Positions 40,253-49,977 of a DNA stretch of 64,000 nucleotides are shown one piece after another. Numbering within the stretch: position 1 is the first letter of the stretch; every line of letters starts with the position of its first letter. The DNA comes from Duganella sp. sic0402 (GTDB lineage: Bacteria > Pseudomonadota > Gammaproteobacteria > Burkholderiales > Burkholderiaceae_D), in NCBI RefSeq assembly GCF_019219065.1, contig NZ_JAHUWK010000001.1:1210002-1274001 (forward strand). The letters run 5' to 3'. The notes under the pieces were generated by a model, which saw only the letters and a list, made by a program, of their open reading frames with translations, was not told the origin of the DNA and made no database searches. The translations under genes and the position numbers were made by a program.

Positions 40253-41831
40253 ATGAGAAATATTTCCAGCGCCATCCAGGCCAGTCTGTTCCTGGCCACC
40301 AGCGCCAGCGCCGCCGAACTGCCTGCCCCGACCGATACCCCCCTGCCTCAGATCGCGGTTTCGGCCAATCAGGAAAACGCCGAAGGCCCGGTCCAGGACT
40401 ATGTGGCCAAGCGCAGCGCCAGCGGCACCAAGACCGATACGCCCATCCTCGAAACACCACAGTCGCTGACCATCATCGGCGCCGAGCAGATCGAAACGCT
40501 GAAGGCGCAAAGCCTGACCGATGCCATCGCCTATTCGGTCGGCGCGGCGCGCGCGCCGTATATCGAGCGTACCGGCGACGAGGTAATGCTGCGCGGTTTC
40601 ATGATCCCCACCTCCTTCCGCGACGGCATGCGCTACCAGGGCAACCGCTTTGACGGCCAGCAGGAACCGTATGGACTGGAACGTATCGAGGTACTGAAAG
40701 GAACTGGGTTCATTCAAGCGCAAGCAGGTGGCCGCCGACTTTGCCGGCGCGCTGTCGGAAGAAGGCGTCTGGAGCTATCGCCTGACCGGCTTGAAGCGCG
40801 ACAGCGATACCGCCATCGGCTTCATCCAGGACAAGCGCGATTACATCGCAGCACTGGAATGGCAACCGAACGCCGCCACCAGCCTGACGCTGCTGACCGA
40901 GGTGCAGCGCGACCGCAGCGCTTACGGCGGCGATGGTTTGCCGGCTGCCGGCACGGTAGCGCCCAACCGCAACGGTCCGATCCCGCGCACCCGCTTCACC
41001 GGCGAGCCGGGCTACGACCACTTCGACCTCGACCGCTACTCGCTGGGCTACCTGCTGGAACATGCGTTCAGCGATCAGCTCAAGCTGCAGCACCGGCTGC
41101 GCCGCTACCACATGAAATCGGCGCACCGCAACTGTCGATCAGCGCCCGCACCAAGACCCGCCAGCTTGGCCTGTACGAGCAGGACCAGATGAAGATTGCC
41201 GATAAATGGGTGCTGCTGCTTGGCGGCCGTCACGACAAGGTGCGCCAGGACCAGTGCGATTATTTCGACGCCAGTGTGTGCGGTGTCGCCGGCGAACGCA
41301 GCTCGGCCACCACTGGCCGCGCCGGCGTGGTCTACCAATGTGCTGACCGACGATCCTGCCTATCCACGCTACCAGATGCAGCAGGGCGAGGTACGCTCGC
41401 GCGGCGTCGAACTCGAAGCCAAAGGCCGCATCGGCCGCGATGCGCAGGTTCTTGCCACCTACACCTATACCGATGCAAAGACCACTAAGGCCAGCCCGCT
41501 CTATCCGGAAGAAACCGGCAAGCGTACCAGTGGCATTCCGCCGCACCAGGTTGCGCTGTGGGCGGACAGCACGCTGGCCGCGTTCGGCCTGCCGCAGCTC
41601 AAGCTGGGCGCGGGCGGACGCCATGTCGGCGAAACCACCAGCCAATGGCACGATATGCATGGCGGCGACTACACCGTACTCGACGCCATGGCCAGCTACA
41701 GCACCGGTGCGTGGCGGCTGGCACTCAATATCAGCCATCTGAGCGACAAGACCTTCATCACCGCCTGTCCGTACCGCTGCTTCTATGGCGAGCCGCGCAA
41801 GGTGATCGTGTCGGCTGCATACCGCTGGTAA
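40253..41831 (+). pseudogene. TonB-dependent siderophore receptor, degraded
   Basis: Pieces of one receptor lie in order but in different frames. The first frame has a signal peptide and plug (TDTPILETPQSLTIIGAEQI, LRGFMIPTSFRDGMRYQGNR, LERIEVLKGTG) up to about 40707. A second frame resumes barrel sequence (QVAADFAGALSEEGVWSYRL) to about 41110, a third follows with KTRQLGLYEQDQ, and the last starts about 41342 and ends in VIVSAAYRW. Total length is about 1.58 kb against about 2.1 kb for an intact gene, so there are internal deletions as well as frameshifts. It resembles FpvA/FhuE-like siderophore receptors. It should not give a functional receptor. Confidence 0.85.
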
Positions 41832-41838
41832 GCGCGCC

Positions 41839-41852
41839 TATACCAAGGTATA
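41839..41852. promoter_or_regulatory. Short perfect palindrome upstream of a NarL-type regulator
   Basis: TATACC-AA-GGTATA lies about 65 bp before the response-regulator ATG. It may be a regulator-binding site; there is no further support. Confidence 0.3.
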
Positions 41853-41915
41853 ACTATACGGGGCGGGCCAGGTTGCAGAGAATGGCTGCATCACTTCTTC
41901 CACTGGAGCCCGCCC

Positions 41916-42539
41916 ATGAATACCGCATCCGTCCTCATCGCCGATGTCCACCCGCTGATCCGCGCCGGCATGGCTGCGCTGATTGAATCCGACGGCAAAT
42001 TCACCTTGCTGGGCCAGGCCAGCGACGGCCAGCAGGCGCTGGAAATGTGCGGCCGCCTGCAGCCCGACCTGCTGCTGATGGACCTGAACATGCCGGGCTG
42101 CGACGGCGTGGAGGCCATCGGCCGCATCCGCGCCCAGCATCCCGACGCCAAGGTCATCGTTCTCAGCGGCCATGACGGCGAGGACGACGCCGACCGCAGC
42201 ATGCGCGCCGGCGCGCACGCCTATATGCTGAAAAGCGCGCAGCTGGATGACCTGATGCTATGCATACACTCGGTGCTGCAAGGAAAGAAATTCATGATGC
42301 CGGAACTGGCGGTCAAGCTGGCCAGCCGCATTCACGGCAACCAGCTGACGCCGCGCGAACGCGACATCCTCTGCCACCTGGCCACCGGCATGAGCAACAA
42401 GGTGATCGCGCGCGCCGCCGGCATTGGCGTCGGCACCGTCAAATTCCACGTCAAGAGCATCATGAGCAAGCTCAATGTCTGCACCCGCACCGAGGCAGCA
42501 ATGGTGGCGGCCAAACGCGGCCTGGTGCACCTGAACTGA
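41916..42539 (+). CDS. NarL/FixJ-type response regulator
   Basis: The product has 207 aa: a receiver domain (about 1-120) with phosphoacceptor D56 in LLMDLNMPGCDG, and a LuxR-type helix-turn-helix (about 140-205; LTPRERDILCHLATGMSNKVIA). The acidic pair that binds Mg2+ in receivers is Asp10-Val11 here instead of Asp-Asp, which could weaken phosphorylation. The conserved lysine is present (YMLKSA). It closely resembles the regulator at 44344-44967 (same length, same D56). No kinase is directly adjacent; the soluble kinase at 43625 is the nearest candidate. Confidence 0.92.
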   Translation: MNTASVLIADVHPLIRAGMAALIESDGKFTLLGQASDGQQALEMCGRLQPDLLLMDLNMPGCDGVEAIGRIRAQHPDAKVIVLSGHDGEDDADRSMRAGAHAYMLKSAQLDDLMLCIHSVLQGKKFMMPELAVKLASRIHGNQLTPRERDILCHLATGMSNKVIARAAGIGVGTVKFHVKSIMSKLNVCTRTEAAMVAAKRGLVHLN

Positions 42540-42653
42540 ACGATTCCCGAACTATCCCCTAAGTACCAACCCAACTTTTGGCAGGGGTGTTCCTGGCGTG
42601 CGCTGCTTACACTGCCCCTGTCGTATTCTCATCCACTCACATAGGAGTAGCTC

Positions 42654-43496
42654 ATGTCGAACAGCAAACTGACGGTCGATAGCGTCATCGTGGAAGATGG
42701 CACCCGCATTCATTTCAAGGACTGGGGCAGCGGCCCGGCGGTGGTGTTCAGCCACGGCTGGCCGCTGAATGGCGACGCATGGGAAGACCAGCTGATTTTC
42801 CTGGCCAGCCAGGGCTACCGCGTGATCGCCCATGACCGCCGCGGCCACGGCCAGTCCAGCCAGCCATGGGGCGGCAACGATATGGACACCTACGCCGACG
42901 ATCTGGCCACCCTGCTGAACGCGCTGGACATCAAGGACGCCACGCTGGTCGGCCACTCGACCGGCGGCGGCGAGGTGGCCCGCTACATCGGCCGCCACGG
43001 CAGCGCGCGCGTCAAGAAAGCCGTGCTGGTCGGCGCCGTGCCGCCGCAGATGGTCAAATCGGACAACAACCCGAACGGCCTGCCGCTGTCGGTGTTCGAC
43101 GGCATCCGCGATGGCGTGCTGAAGGACCGTTCGCAATTCTTCAAGGACCTGACCATTCCGTTCTACGGCTACAACCGTGCCGGTGCTCAGGAATCGGCCG
43201 GCGTGCGCGAGGCTTTCTGGCGCCAGGGCATGCAATGCAGCATCAAGAGCGCGTTTGACTGCATCAAACAGTTCTCGGAAACCGACTTCACCGAAGACCT
43301 GAAGAAAATCGACGTACCTACCCTGATCGTGCACGGCGACGACGACCAGATCGTGCCGATCGATACCTCGGCCAAGGCGGCCGCCAAGCTGGTGAAAAAC
43401 GCCACGCTGAAAGTCTACCAGGGCGCACCGCACGGCCTGCCGACCACCCACAAGGACCAACTGAACGCAGACCTGCTGGCCTTCCTCAAGTCCTAA
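42654..43496 (+). CDS. Alpha/beta-hydrolase, non-heme haloperoxidase-like
   Basis: This 280-aa alpha/beta-hydrolase has the nucleophile serine in [12 protein letters not shown], an oxyanion loop [21 protein letters not shown], the acid in [10 protein letters not shown], and a C-terminal catalytic histidine in [10 protein letters not shown]. This pattern is that of the cofactor-free chloroperoxidase/perhydrolase and arylesterase group. The cytoplasmic enzyme would hydrolyse esters or form peracids. A TAGGAGTAG ribosome-binding site supports the start. It sits between two NarL-type regulator genes, which suggests stress- or signal-dependent expression. The natural substrate is unknown. Confidence 0.92.
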   Translation: MSNSKLTVDSVIVEDGTRIHFKDWGSGPAVVFSHGWPLNGDAWEDQLIFLASQGYRVIAHDRRGHGQSSQPWGGNDMDTYADDLATLLNALDIKDATLVGHSTGGGEVARYIGRHGSARVKKAVLVGAVPPQMVKSDNNPNGLPLSVFDGIRDGVLKDRSQFFKDLTIPFYGYNRAGAQESAGVREAFWRQGMQCSIKSAFDCIKQFSETDFTEDLKKIDVPTLIVHGDDDQIVPIDTSAKAAAKLVKNATLKVYQGAPHGLPTTHKDQLNADLLAFLKS

Positions 43497-43513
43497 GCCA
43501 GTCTTAACCTAAA

Positions 43514-43553
43514 GCAAGAAGCGACTAACCCGATAGGGTAAGCCGCTTCTTGC
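43514..43553. terminator. Stem-loop with CTnACCCGAnnGGGTAAnC core (copy 1)
   Basis: GCAAGAAGCG and CGCTTCTTGC pair perfectly around a core that starts CTAACCCGA and ends GGGTAAGC. It lies 18 bp after the hydrolase stop. A near-identical core with different arms is at 54062-54095. No U-tract follows, so termination is only one possibility. Confidence 0.5.
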
Positions 43554-43624
43554 AAATCTGCCGTATTTCCCTCCTCTGGCCTATCCTGCATGATGCGTAT
43601 TGTCCCCATCCAAGGAGCCGCAGC

Positions 43625-44365
43625 ATGGCCAGCAGCAAGCCCTCCCCCGACCTGCGTCCGGCGCGCCTCAACGCGCTGGGCGAGTTCGCCGCGTCGATCG
43701 CGCATGAAGTAAAGCAGCCGCTGGCGGCCGTGACGCTGAACGCGGAAGCCTGCATGAAGTGGCTGGACCACGACCCTCCGCGGCTGGACCAGGCGCGCGC
43801 CGCCCTTCAAGTGGTGCTGCAAGCCAGCGTGGCGGCCAGCGCCATGGTGCGCAGCCTGCACGGCATGGCCTGCCAGGCCGAGCCCGAGCGCGACTGGCTG
43901 ATCGTTGACGATGTGTTGCGCGATGTATTGCAGTTGCTACGCGGCGAATTGCGCCAGCACGCCATCAGCCTCGGCGAAGAATTTACGCTAGGAAATTACC
44001 AACTATTTGCCGACCGCGTGCAGCTGATGCAGGTGGTCATGAATCTGCTGCGCAACGCCATTGAGGCGCTGAAGGATGTGCATGATCGCCCGCGCGCGCT
44101 GGCGCTGCGTTCCGCGCTGGTGGATGACGCATTGCGCATCAGCGTCTGCGACGACGGCCCCGGCATTCCCGCCAGCCTGGCAGCGCGCATCTTCGAACCA
44201 TTGTTCACCACCCGGCCAGGCGGCACCGGCATGGGCCTGGCGATCTGTCAGGGCATCGTCCAGTCTCATGGCGGGTGCATCTGGAGCGAAGCCGGCCTGC
44301 CGCATGGCGCTGTTTTTCATCTCAGTTTCAAGGAGTACACCTTATGGACCCCATCTCGATCCTGA
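43625..44365 (+). CDS. Soluble sensor histidine kinase (HisKA/HATPase only)
   Basis: The product has 246 aa with an ATG at 43625 preceded by CCAAGGAGCC. It begins almost directly with the dimerisation domain (H27 in ASIAHEVKQPLAAV), followed by HATPase motifs: N box MNLLRNAIEAL, G1 DDGPGIP and G2 GGTGMGLAICQGI. There is no membrane segment and no sensor domain, unlike typical FixL- or NtrB-like kinases with a similar DHp. The following response-regulator gene overlaps it by 22 bp, so the two form a tight pair. Sensory input must come through a partner or the DHp itself. Confidence 0.9.
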   Translation: MASSKPSPDLRPARLNALGEFAASIAHEVKQPLAAVTLNAEACMKWLDHDPPRLDQARAALQVVLQASVAASAMVRSLHGMACQAEPERDWLIVDDVLRDVLQLLRGELRQHAISLGEEFTLGNYQLFADRVQLMQVVMNLLRNAIEALKDVHDRPRALALRSALVDDALRISVCDDGPGIPASLAARIFEPLFTTRPGGTGMGLAICQGIVQSHGGCIWSEAGLPHGAVFHLSFKEYTLWTPSRS

Positions 44366-44967
44366 TCGCGGACGACCATCCGCTGATCCTGGCGGGCCTG
44401 AGCTCGCTGCTGGGTGCAATGCCCGAATTCCGCGTGGTGGCGCAGGCCACCGACGGCGTGCAGGCGGTGGCGCTCTACCGCCAGCACCGGCCGGACGTGG
44501 TCATCATGGACCTCAGCATGCCGCGCCTGAACGGCGTCGAGGCCATCGAGCAGATCCGCGCCGATGACGCCAGCGCCAGCATCGTCATCCTTACCACCTA
44601 CCAGGGTGACGAAGACGTGTATCGCGGCCTGCGGGCCGGCGCCAAAGCGTATCTGCTGAAGGATGGCGCTTCGGAGCAACTGGTGGATTGCCTGCGCACC
44701 GTCGCCAGCGGCCAGCGCTACCTGCCGGCCGCCGTGGCCGTCAAGCTGGCCGAACGCAAGGCCAGCAGCCAGCTGTCGCGCCGCGAGCTGGAAATTCTGG
44801 CGCACCTGGCCACCGGCAAGAGCAACAAGATGATCGCGCGCAGCGCCGACATTGAAGTCGGCACGGTGAAATTCCACGTCAACAACATTCTGGCCAAGCT
44901 CAACGTGGCCAGCCGCACCGAGGCCGCCACAGTGGCGGCCCGGCGCGGCTTGCTCAGCGTGTTTTGA
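44344..44967 (+). CDS. NarL/FixJ-type response regulator paired with soluble kinase
   Basis: The product has 207 aa: receiver with intact acidic pair Asp10-Asp11, phosphoacceptor D56 (IMDLSMPRLNG), lysine in YLLKDG, and a C-terminal LuxR-type DNA-binding domain (LSRRELEILAHLATGKSNKMIA). Its start lies inside the kinase gene (22-bp overlap), so the two are translationally coupled. It is a paralogue of the regulator at 41916-42539. Its stop is immediately followed by the stop of the convergent isochorismatase-like gene, with no base between. Confidence 0.93.
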   Translation: MDPISILIADDHPLILAGLSSLLGAMPEFRVVAQATDGVQAVALYRQHRPDVVIMDLSMPRLNGVEAIEQIRADDASASIVILTTYQGDEDVYRGLRAGAKAYLLKDGASEQLVDCLRTVASGQRYLPAAVAVKLAERKASSQLSRRELEILAHLATGKSNKMIARSADIEVGTVKFHVNNILAKLNVASRTEAATVAARRGLLSVF

Positions 44968-45654
44968 TTACTTGGCTGGGACCGGCGCCAGCGTTTTGTG
45001 CTCGGTGGTCGTACGCTGCGGCGCTTTGTGCACCATGGTGTAAGCGTAGTCCACACCCATGCCGTAGGCGCCGGAGTGTTCGCGTACGATGGCCATGACC
45101 GCATCGTAGGTGTCGCGGTGCGCCCAGTCGCGCTGCCATTCCAGCAGTACTTGCTGCCAGGTCACCGGCACCACGCCGGCTTGCACCATGCGCGCCATCG
45201 CCTGGTCGTGCGCTTCTTTCGAGGTGCCGCCGGAGGCATCGGCCACCATGTAGATTTCGTAGTCGCCTTCCAGCATGGCGCACAGGGCGAAGGTGGTGTT
45301 GCAGACTTCGGTCCACAGACCGGCCACGATGACTTTTTTCTTGCCGTTGGCTTTCAGCGCGTCACGGACTTTCTGGTCATCCCACGAATTCATCGAGGTG
45401 CGTTCCAGGATGTCCTTGCCTGGGAACACGTCTAGCAGTTCAGGATAGGTATGGCCGGAGAACGATTCGGTTTCCACGGTGGTGATGGTGGTCGGGATAT
45501 TGAAGACCTTGGCGGCTTTGGCCAGGCCCACGGTATTGTTCTTCAACACCTGGCGGTCGATGGACTGCACGCCAAACGCCATTTGCGGCTGGTGATCGAT
45601 GATGATCAGCTGGCTGTTGTGCGGTGTCAGCACTTCTAATTTCGGATTGCTCAT
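44968..45654 (-). CDS. Isochorismatase-family hydrolase (YcaC-like)
   Basis: The 228-aa product has the cysteine-hydrolase fold of the isochorismatase-like family. The catalytic triad is visible as D20 (IIIDHQPQMA), a lysine in the central region, and C118 in AGLWTEVCNTTFA. The N-terminal half closely follows E. coli YcaC, a cytoplasmic hydrolase of unsettled function; the C-terminal extension of about 20 residues is longer. It is often found next to haloperoxidase-like hydrolases and two-component genes, as here. The gene is monocistronic and convergent with the kinase/regulator pair. Confidence 0.9.
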   Translation of the reverse strand: MSNPKLEVLTPHNSQLIIIDHQPQMAFGVQSIDRQVLKNNTVGLAKAAKVFNIPTTITTVETESFSGHTYPELLDVFPGKDILERTSMNSWDDQKVRDALKANGKKKVIVAGLWTEVCNTTFALCAMLEGDYEIYMVADASGGTSKEAHDQAMARMVQAGVVPVTWQQVLLEWQRDWAHRDTYDAVMAIVREHSGAYGMGVDYAYTMVHKAPQRTTTEHKTLAPVPAK

Positions 45655-45770
45655 GATGGGTTTCCATGTGGTGTAAAAGGAAACGTCATCTTAGGCGGCG
45701 GCCGCGCTAAAAACTACTCATCTAAATGTAGGCTCCGCGCTAACCCTGGGTCTGCTAAGATGGCTCCATC

Positions 45771-46142
45771 ATGAAGACACAACTCACCGAACTGAGCCGC
45801 GCCCTGCGCGACCTGCACAAGCAATTGATCACCCTGGAAACCCAGTACTTCGGCGCCGTCGGCAGCCCGCTGGAGCATTTGCAGCTGATCACCAACCATC
45901 CACATTTTGCCTGGCTGCAAAAGCTGTCCGGCCTGATGGCGCAGATCGATGAACGGCTGGACGACGCCGAGCCGGTCACGCCGCAGGAAGCCAAGGCTTT
46001 CCGCCAGTCGCTGGAAATGCTGATCGGCCCTTGCGAGGAAGGCGATCAGGCATTCCGCACCAAATACAACGCGCTGCTGCACGACGGCCCTGAGCTGGTG
46101 ATGGCACACGGCGCCGTGCGCAAACTGCTGGCACAGATTTAA
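45771..46142 (+). CDS. Hypothetical protein
   Basis: This 123-aa, mainly helical, soluble protein has no signal peptide. Segments such as LETQYFGAVGSPLEHLQLITNHPHFAWLQKLSGLMAQIDERLDD and GDQAFRTKYNALLH suggest a helical bundle. It resembles small conserved uncharacterised proteins of Burkholderiales. Its last 4 bases overlap the stop of the convergent large sensor kinase gene. No function is assigned. Confidence 0.75.
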   Translation: MKTQLTELSRALRDLHKQLITLETQYFGAVGSPLEHLQLITNHPHFAWLQKLSGLMAQIDERLDDAEPVTPQEAKAFRQSLEMLIGPCEEGDQAFRTKYNALLHDGPELVMAHGAVRKLLAQI

Positions 46143-49100
46143 TCCTTAAAACGGCGCGGCAGCCAGCGCCTCCAGCGCGGCTGCCCGGCATAGGCGCACC
46201 TGCCCGGCACCACCAGCCGCACCAGCGTGCCGCCAGTCTCCACGTTATCCAGCGTCAGCTGTCCGCCGATGCGGGTGGCGCGCTCGAACAATCCTGTCAC
46301 GCCCCAGCGCCCGGCGCTGCCCTTGCTGATGACCTCCGGCGAGATGCCCTTGCCGTCATCCTGTACCTGCAAAACGAACTGCGCGGGCGCGTAGTGCAGC
46401 GTCACCTCGATCGAGCCGGCGTCCGCATGGCGGAAGGCGTTCATCAGCGCCTCCCTGCCGATGCTGTAGCTTTCGCACGCCGCTTGTTCTTCCAGCACGC
46501 GCGGGCGGCCAAGCACGCGCAGCGTGAACACGGCGCGATAGCTTTCCTGCAGCACCTCGCCAACCAATCTCAGGCCGTGCTCCAGGTCGCCGTCGCCCAT
46601 GGCGCCGGAGCGCAGCTCCTGCACTTCGTTGCGGCCTTCTTCCATGACCTTGTCCGCCATCAGCAGCATGCGCTCGATCTTGCGCCGCGCGGCCGAGTCG
46701 GCCGGCAAGCCGCCCAGCGCCGACTGGAAGCTCAGCGTCAGCCCATGCACGCTTTGCAGGAAACTGTCGTGCAGCGCGCGGGCGATGCGTTCCCGCTCGG
46801 CCACGCGGGTGGTGATGCGCAGCGTGGCCTGGCGCAGCCACAGCCGGTACAGCAGATACAGCAGCCCCGCCGCCGCCAGCGCGCACAGGCCGTAGAACAG
46901 CGGCGTCTGGGTAAACTTCGGCAGGATGCGCACCGAGATCGCCGCCTCTTCCTTGCTCCACTGGCCGAACTGGTTGACCGCCGCCACGCGGAAGCGGTAA
47001 TCGCCCGGCCCCAGATTGGTGTAGGACACCGCGCGGCGCGTGCCGGTATCCTGCCATCCCGCGTCCACGCCTTCCAGCTGATAGCGGAAATGCAGCCCTT
47101 CCGGCATGCTGTAGCTCAGCGCCGTGTATTCGATGCGCAGCGAGGTGGCGCCGGCTGGCAGCAGCACCGGCTGCATGAAATCGAGGTAGCGCTTACCCTG
47201 CGATACCAGCGTCTCGATCTTGACCTCGGGCGGATGCAGTGCCGGATAGGTTCGCGTAGCGTCCAGCCGGGCGATGCCGCTGACACCGGCAAACCACAAC
47301 TGCCCGTGCGCATCGGCAATCGCGCTCGGCGAGCGGTTGGCGGTGGCGGCAAAGCCGGGATAGCCGTCCAGTACGCCGTACAGCGTGTATTCCAGCGGCG
47401 CCTGCGGGTGCGCCAGCGCCGCCTGCCATTGCGCCGCACGCACATGCACCACGCCCTTGCTGCCATTGAACCAGCGGTCGCCGTTGGCCGAGATCACCAT
47501 GCCCGACACGCGCGACAGTACCTCGCCATCCTGCACCTGGATGCGGCGGAATTGCGCGCCGTCCAGTACCGCGATGCCTTCGTTGCCGCCGATCAGCACC
47601 TGCGGCCCGCCATGAATGAAGGTGACCGGGCCGACATCGCCCGCAGCCTGCGGCGGATAGCGTTGCATCCGGCCATTGTCATAGCGCAGCACCAGGCCGT
47701 CGTTATAACCGAACCACATCACACCGGGGCCGCCGGGCGCGGCAAACGCGATGCCGTTCGGCAGTCCCAGTTCCGCCTGCGGCGTCCACTTCCCGTCCAG
47801 CCAGCGGTAACTGCCGCGCCGCGACACCGACAGCCACAGCGCGCGGCCGTCGCCGATGATGCGGGTGGCCTCCACGCCGCCCGGCCCGCGCAGGCCGTCC
47901 GGATAGGCTATCGTTTCCACCTGTTCGCCAAGGCGGCGTTCGATATGGTCGGCGCCGGCCTTCAGCAGCGCGCCATCGGGCGCGTTGGACAGCACGCCGA
48001 AGTTGCTCTCGGGGCCGCGTTCCAGCAGCACCGCCGTGCCATCCGGCTGCAGCCGCCACAGCTCGTTGGTGGGCTTGGCCCAGACCAGGGCTTGTCCCGC
48101 CGCATCGCGCGCAAAGGTAAAAAAGCGCTCGCCGCCGCGCATCTGCACCCTGGTCAGGCGGTTGTTGCGGAAGCGCTCGACGCCGGCCTGCGTGCCTATC
48201 CACACATTGCCGTCGCGGTCCTCGAACACCACATTGCCGGTCAGATTGCTGACCTGCCATGGCTGGTCCAGCTGACTGTCCGGCTGGACCGCCGGCGAAT
48301 ACACCGAACTCGCCTGATTGCCGATGCCGTCGGTGCGGCACACGCCGGGACAGGCCAAGGTCCAGTAATTGCCATCGCGGTCGAACCAGCCGCTTTCCTG
48401 CCCTTCCGCCTGCGCCATCCAGTCGGGACGCGGCAACTGCGGACCAGGATGCTGGGCCGGCACAGTGATCAGTTTGCCGTGCGTGTCGAGCCACAGACGG
48501 CCGTCAGGCGAGGTAGTCAAATTGACCGTGCTGTAGCCCCGCAGCACGGTGCGGAAGTGTGTGGCGCCGCGCTCCAGCACCACCAGCTGCTCGCCCGCAG
48601 CCAGCCAGATCTGCTGGTACTGGTCGAGCATGATGTTGGACACGCGGCCTTCCGGCAGCCCCAATTCCGGGCCGACATTGCGCCAGGCGCCGTCCCGCAG
48701 CTGTAGCAGCCCATTGGTGGTGGCCGCCCAGACCACGCCTTGCTCATCCATGATGACGTTCAGCACCGGCCCCATCAGGTCCGGGCCGATGTGCGAGGGA
48801 TAATCGGTAATATGGCCATTGCTCAGCAGGCTGAGGCCGCCAAAAATATAGCCTATCAGCAGGTCGCCATTGCGCAGCGCTTTCAGGGCGGTGATCGGCC
48901 GCCTGGCCGCCACCTCGCCGGACAAGGCTTCAAAGCGGCGGAAGCGCACGCCGTCGAAACGGAACAGGCCATTGCTGCTGCCGATCCACAACCAGCCGTC
49001 CCTGGTCTGCGCCATGCTGGACACTTCGGCCGGCGCGCCGTCCTTGCCGGTCCAGATATCGTGATGGTAGTCGCTGAGGTCTACCTTGGGGTCCAGCGCC

Positions 49101-49162
49101 CAGCTGGCCGGCGCACCCAATAACATAGCCCACAGGCATAAAAAGTAACGAATTTTTGCCAT
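46139..49162 (-). CDS. Two-component-regulator-propeller sensor histidine kinase
   Basis: The product has 1007 aa from the ATG at 49162 (an ATG at 49180 is possible). After a signal peptide (YFLCLWAMLLGAPASWA) come repeated propeller blades (QTRDGWLWIGSSNGLFRFDG, QTGVWAATTNGLLQL-like) to about residue 620, a Y_Y_Y domain (LEGVDAGWQDTGTRRAVSYTNLGPGDYRFRV), one membrane helix (LCALAAAGLLYLLYRLWL), a HisKA_3 domain with H798 in RIARALHDSFLQ, and a HATPase domain. Such kinases sense a periplasmic ligand through the propeller and phosphorylate NarL-type regulators; the regulators at 41916 and 44344 are candidates. Confidence 0.92.
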   Translation of the reverse strand: MAKIRYFLCLWAMLLGAPASWALDPKVDLSDYHHDIWTGKDGAPAEVSSMAQTRDGWLWIGSSNGLFRFDGVRFRRFEALSGEVAARRPITALKALRNGDLLIGYIFGGLSLLSNGHITDYPSHIGPDLMGPVLNVIMDEQGVVWAATTNGLLQLRDGAWRNVGPELGLPEGRVSNIMLDQYQQIWLAAGEQLVVLERGATHFRTVLRGYSTVNLTTSPDGRLWLDTHGKLITVPAQHPGPQLPRPDWMAQAEGQESGWFDRDGNYWTLACPGVCRTDGIGNQASSVYSPAVQPDSQLDQPWQVSNLTGNVVFEDRDGNVWIGTQAGVERFRNNRLTRVQMRGGERFFTFARDAAGQALVWAKPTNELWRLQPDGTAVLLERGPESNFGVLSNAPDGALLKAGADHIERRLGEQVETIAYPDGLRGPGGVEATRIIGDGRALWLSVSRRGSYRWLDGKWTPQAELGLPNGIAFAAPGGPGVMWFGYNDGLVLRYDNGRMQRYPPQAAGDVGPVTFIHGGPQVLIGGNEGIAVLDGAQFRRIQVQDGEVLSRVSGMVISANGDRWFNGSKGVVHVRAAQWQAALAHPQAPLEYTLYGVLDGYPGFAATANRSPSAIADAHGQLWFAGVSGIARLDATRTYPALHPPEVKIETLVSQGKRYLDFMQPVLLPAGATSLRIEYTALSYSMPEGLHFRYQLEGVDAGWQDTGTRRAVSYTNLGPGDYRFRVAAVNQFGQWSKEEAAISVRILPKFTQTPLFYGLCALAAAGLLYLLYRLWLRQATLRITTRVAERERIARALHDSFLQSVHGLTLSFQSALGGLPADSAARRKIERMLLMADKVMEEGRNEVQELRSGAMGDGDLEHGLRLVGEVLQESYRAVFTLRVLGRPRVLEEQAACESYSIGREALMNAFRHADAGSIEVTLHYAPAQFVLQVQDDGKGISPEVISKGSAGRWGVTGLFERATRIGGQLTLDNVETGGTLVRLVVPGRCAYAGQPRWRRWLPRRFKD

Positions 49163-49288
49163 GCGCTCATCATAGACCAAAACGTAAAATGTAAAAACCT
49201 ATCAAATAAATAGAAACAATAAATTTTACCAATTAAAGTCAGGACATTAAGCTGTACACAAGATCCACAGCATTGAAAGAATACCATC

Positions 49289-49651
49289 ATGAACATCCAA
49301 CGCCGCCTGCATTCCCTGCCGCTGCCCGTCAGCGCCATCGCCCTGCTGTCCGCCATTGCGCTGGCGGCACTGGCTTATCCATCGGCCGGCTGGGTCTTGT
49401 TTGCTGCCGGCATCGTCGCCTGGGCAAAACTGGACGCCCGACAACTGTTAAAATCCGACCGTTACGGCCTGTCTCCGGCGCTGGCATTGCTGGCCTATAC
49501 TACGCTGGCCGGCAACGACGCCAATCTGGCCATTACCTTTGCGCTGGCCCTGCATGCGCTGGTAGTGTTCCTGATTTTGCTGAGCCGCCATCTCTCTGAA
49601 GACAGAACGCAAGCTTTTTCTCAGCAAAATGGGATAAGCGTACGTATTTAA
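49289..49651 (+). CDS. Small membrane protein of unknown function
   Basis: The 120-aa product has three hydrophobic stretches: SAIALLSAIALAALAYPSAG, WVLFAAGIVAW and ITFALALHALVVFLILL, joined by short polar loops. It has no recognised domain. The upstream 108 bp are AT-rich and hold the divergent promoter region shared with the propeller kinase. The stop is followed by an AT-rich stretch with DnaA-box-like sequences. The coding call rests on composition and hydrophobic pattern. Confidence 0.65.
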   Translation: MNIQRRLHSLPLPVSAIALLSAIALAALAYPSAGWVLFAAGIVAWAKLDARQLLKSDRYGLSPALALLAYTTLAGNDANLAITFALALHALVVFLILLSRHLSEDRTQAFSQQNGISVRI

Positions 49652-49977
49652 AGTGGTTTTTTCAGATATCCACATCAACTGTGGATAAGGGTGTGAATAA
49701 CCGCCACTTGACAGGCCAGAAACCCAGTAACAGCAGGCTCTACAACAAAATGCCTAATCCACAGGCAGAATTTTTATCACGTAAAATCAAGCACTTACAA
49801 AATATGGAAAGTCGCGGCTTGACGGCTTTTCCGCATCTTGAAAATAAATTTTATGTGCATAAGTGAGAAGGGACACACCGTTGTTGCGCCGCACAGGGAA
49901 TCCTTTGACAAAAGTGCTGGCGAGGAATAGTGTCACTCTGGAGTTCGGACTGTTCGACTTACCATGGGATAGCCTGC
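49652..49977. other. AT-rich intergenic region with DnaA-box-like sequences
   Basis: This 326-bp gap has no convincing gene. It contains three exact matches to TTATNCACA on the minus strand (TGTGGATAA at 49680-49688, TGTGAATAA at 49692-49700, TGTGCATAA at 49854-49862) and two near matches (ATATCCACA at 49666-49674, TAATCCACA at 49755-49763). The first pair forms an inverted repeat. It also contains the promoter region of the REC-PAS gene. Confidence 0.5.

Noticed and set aside
42560..42620. TGGCAG and TGGCGTGC sequences as sigma-54 promoter for the hydrolase gene
   Set aside because: No GC dinucleotide occurs 10 bases after the GG in either case.
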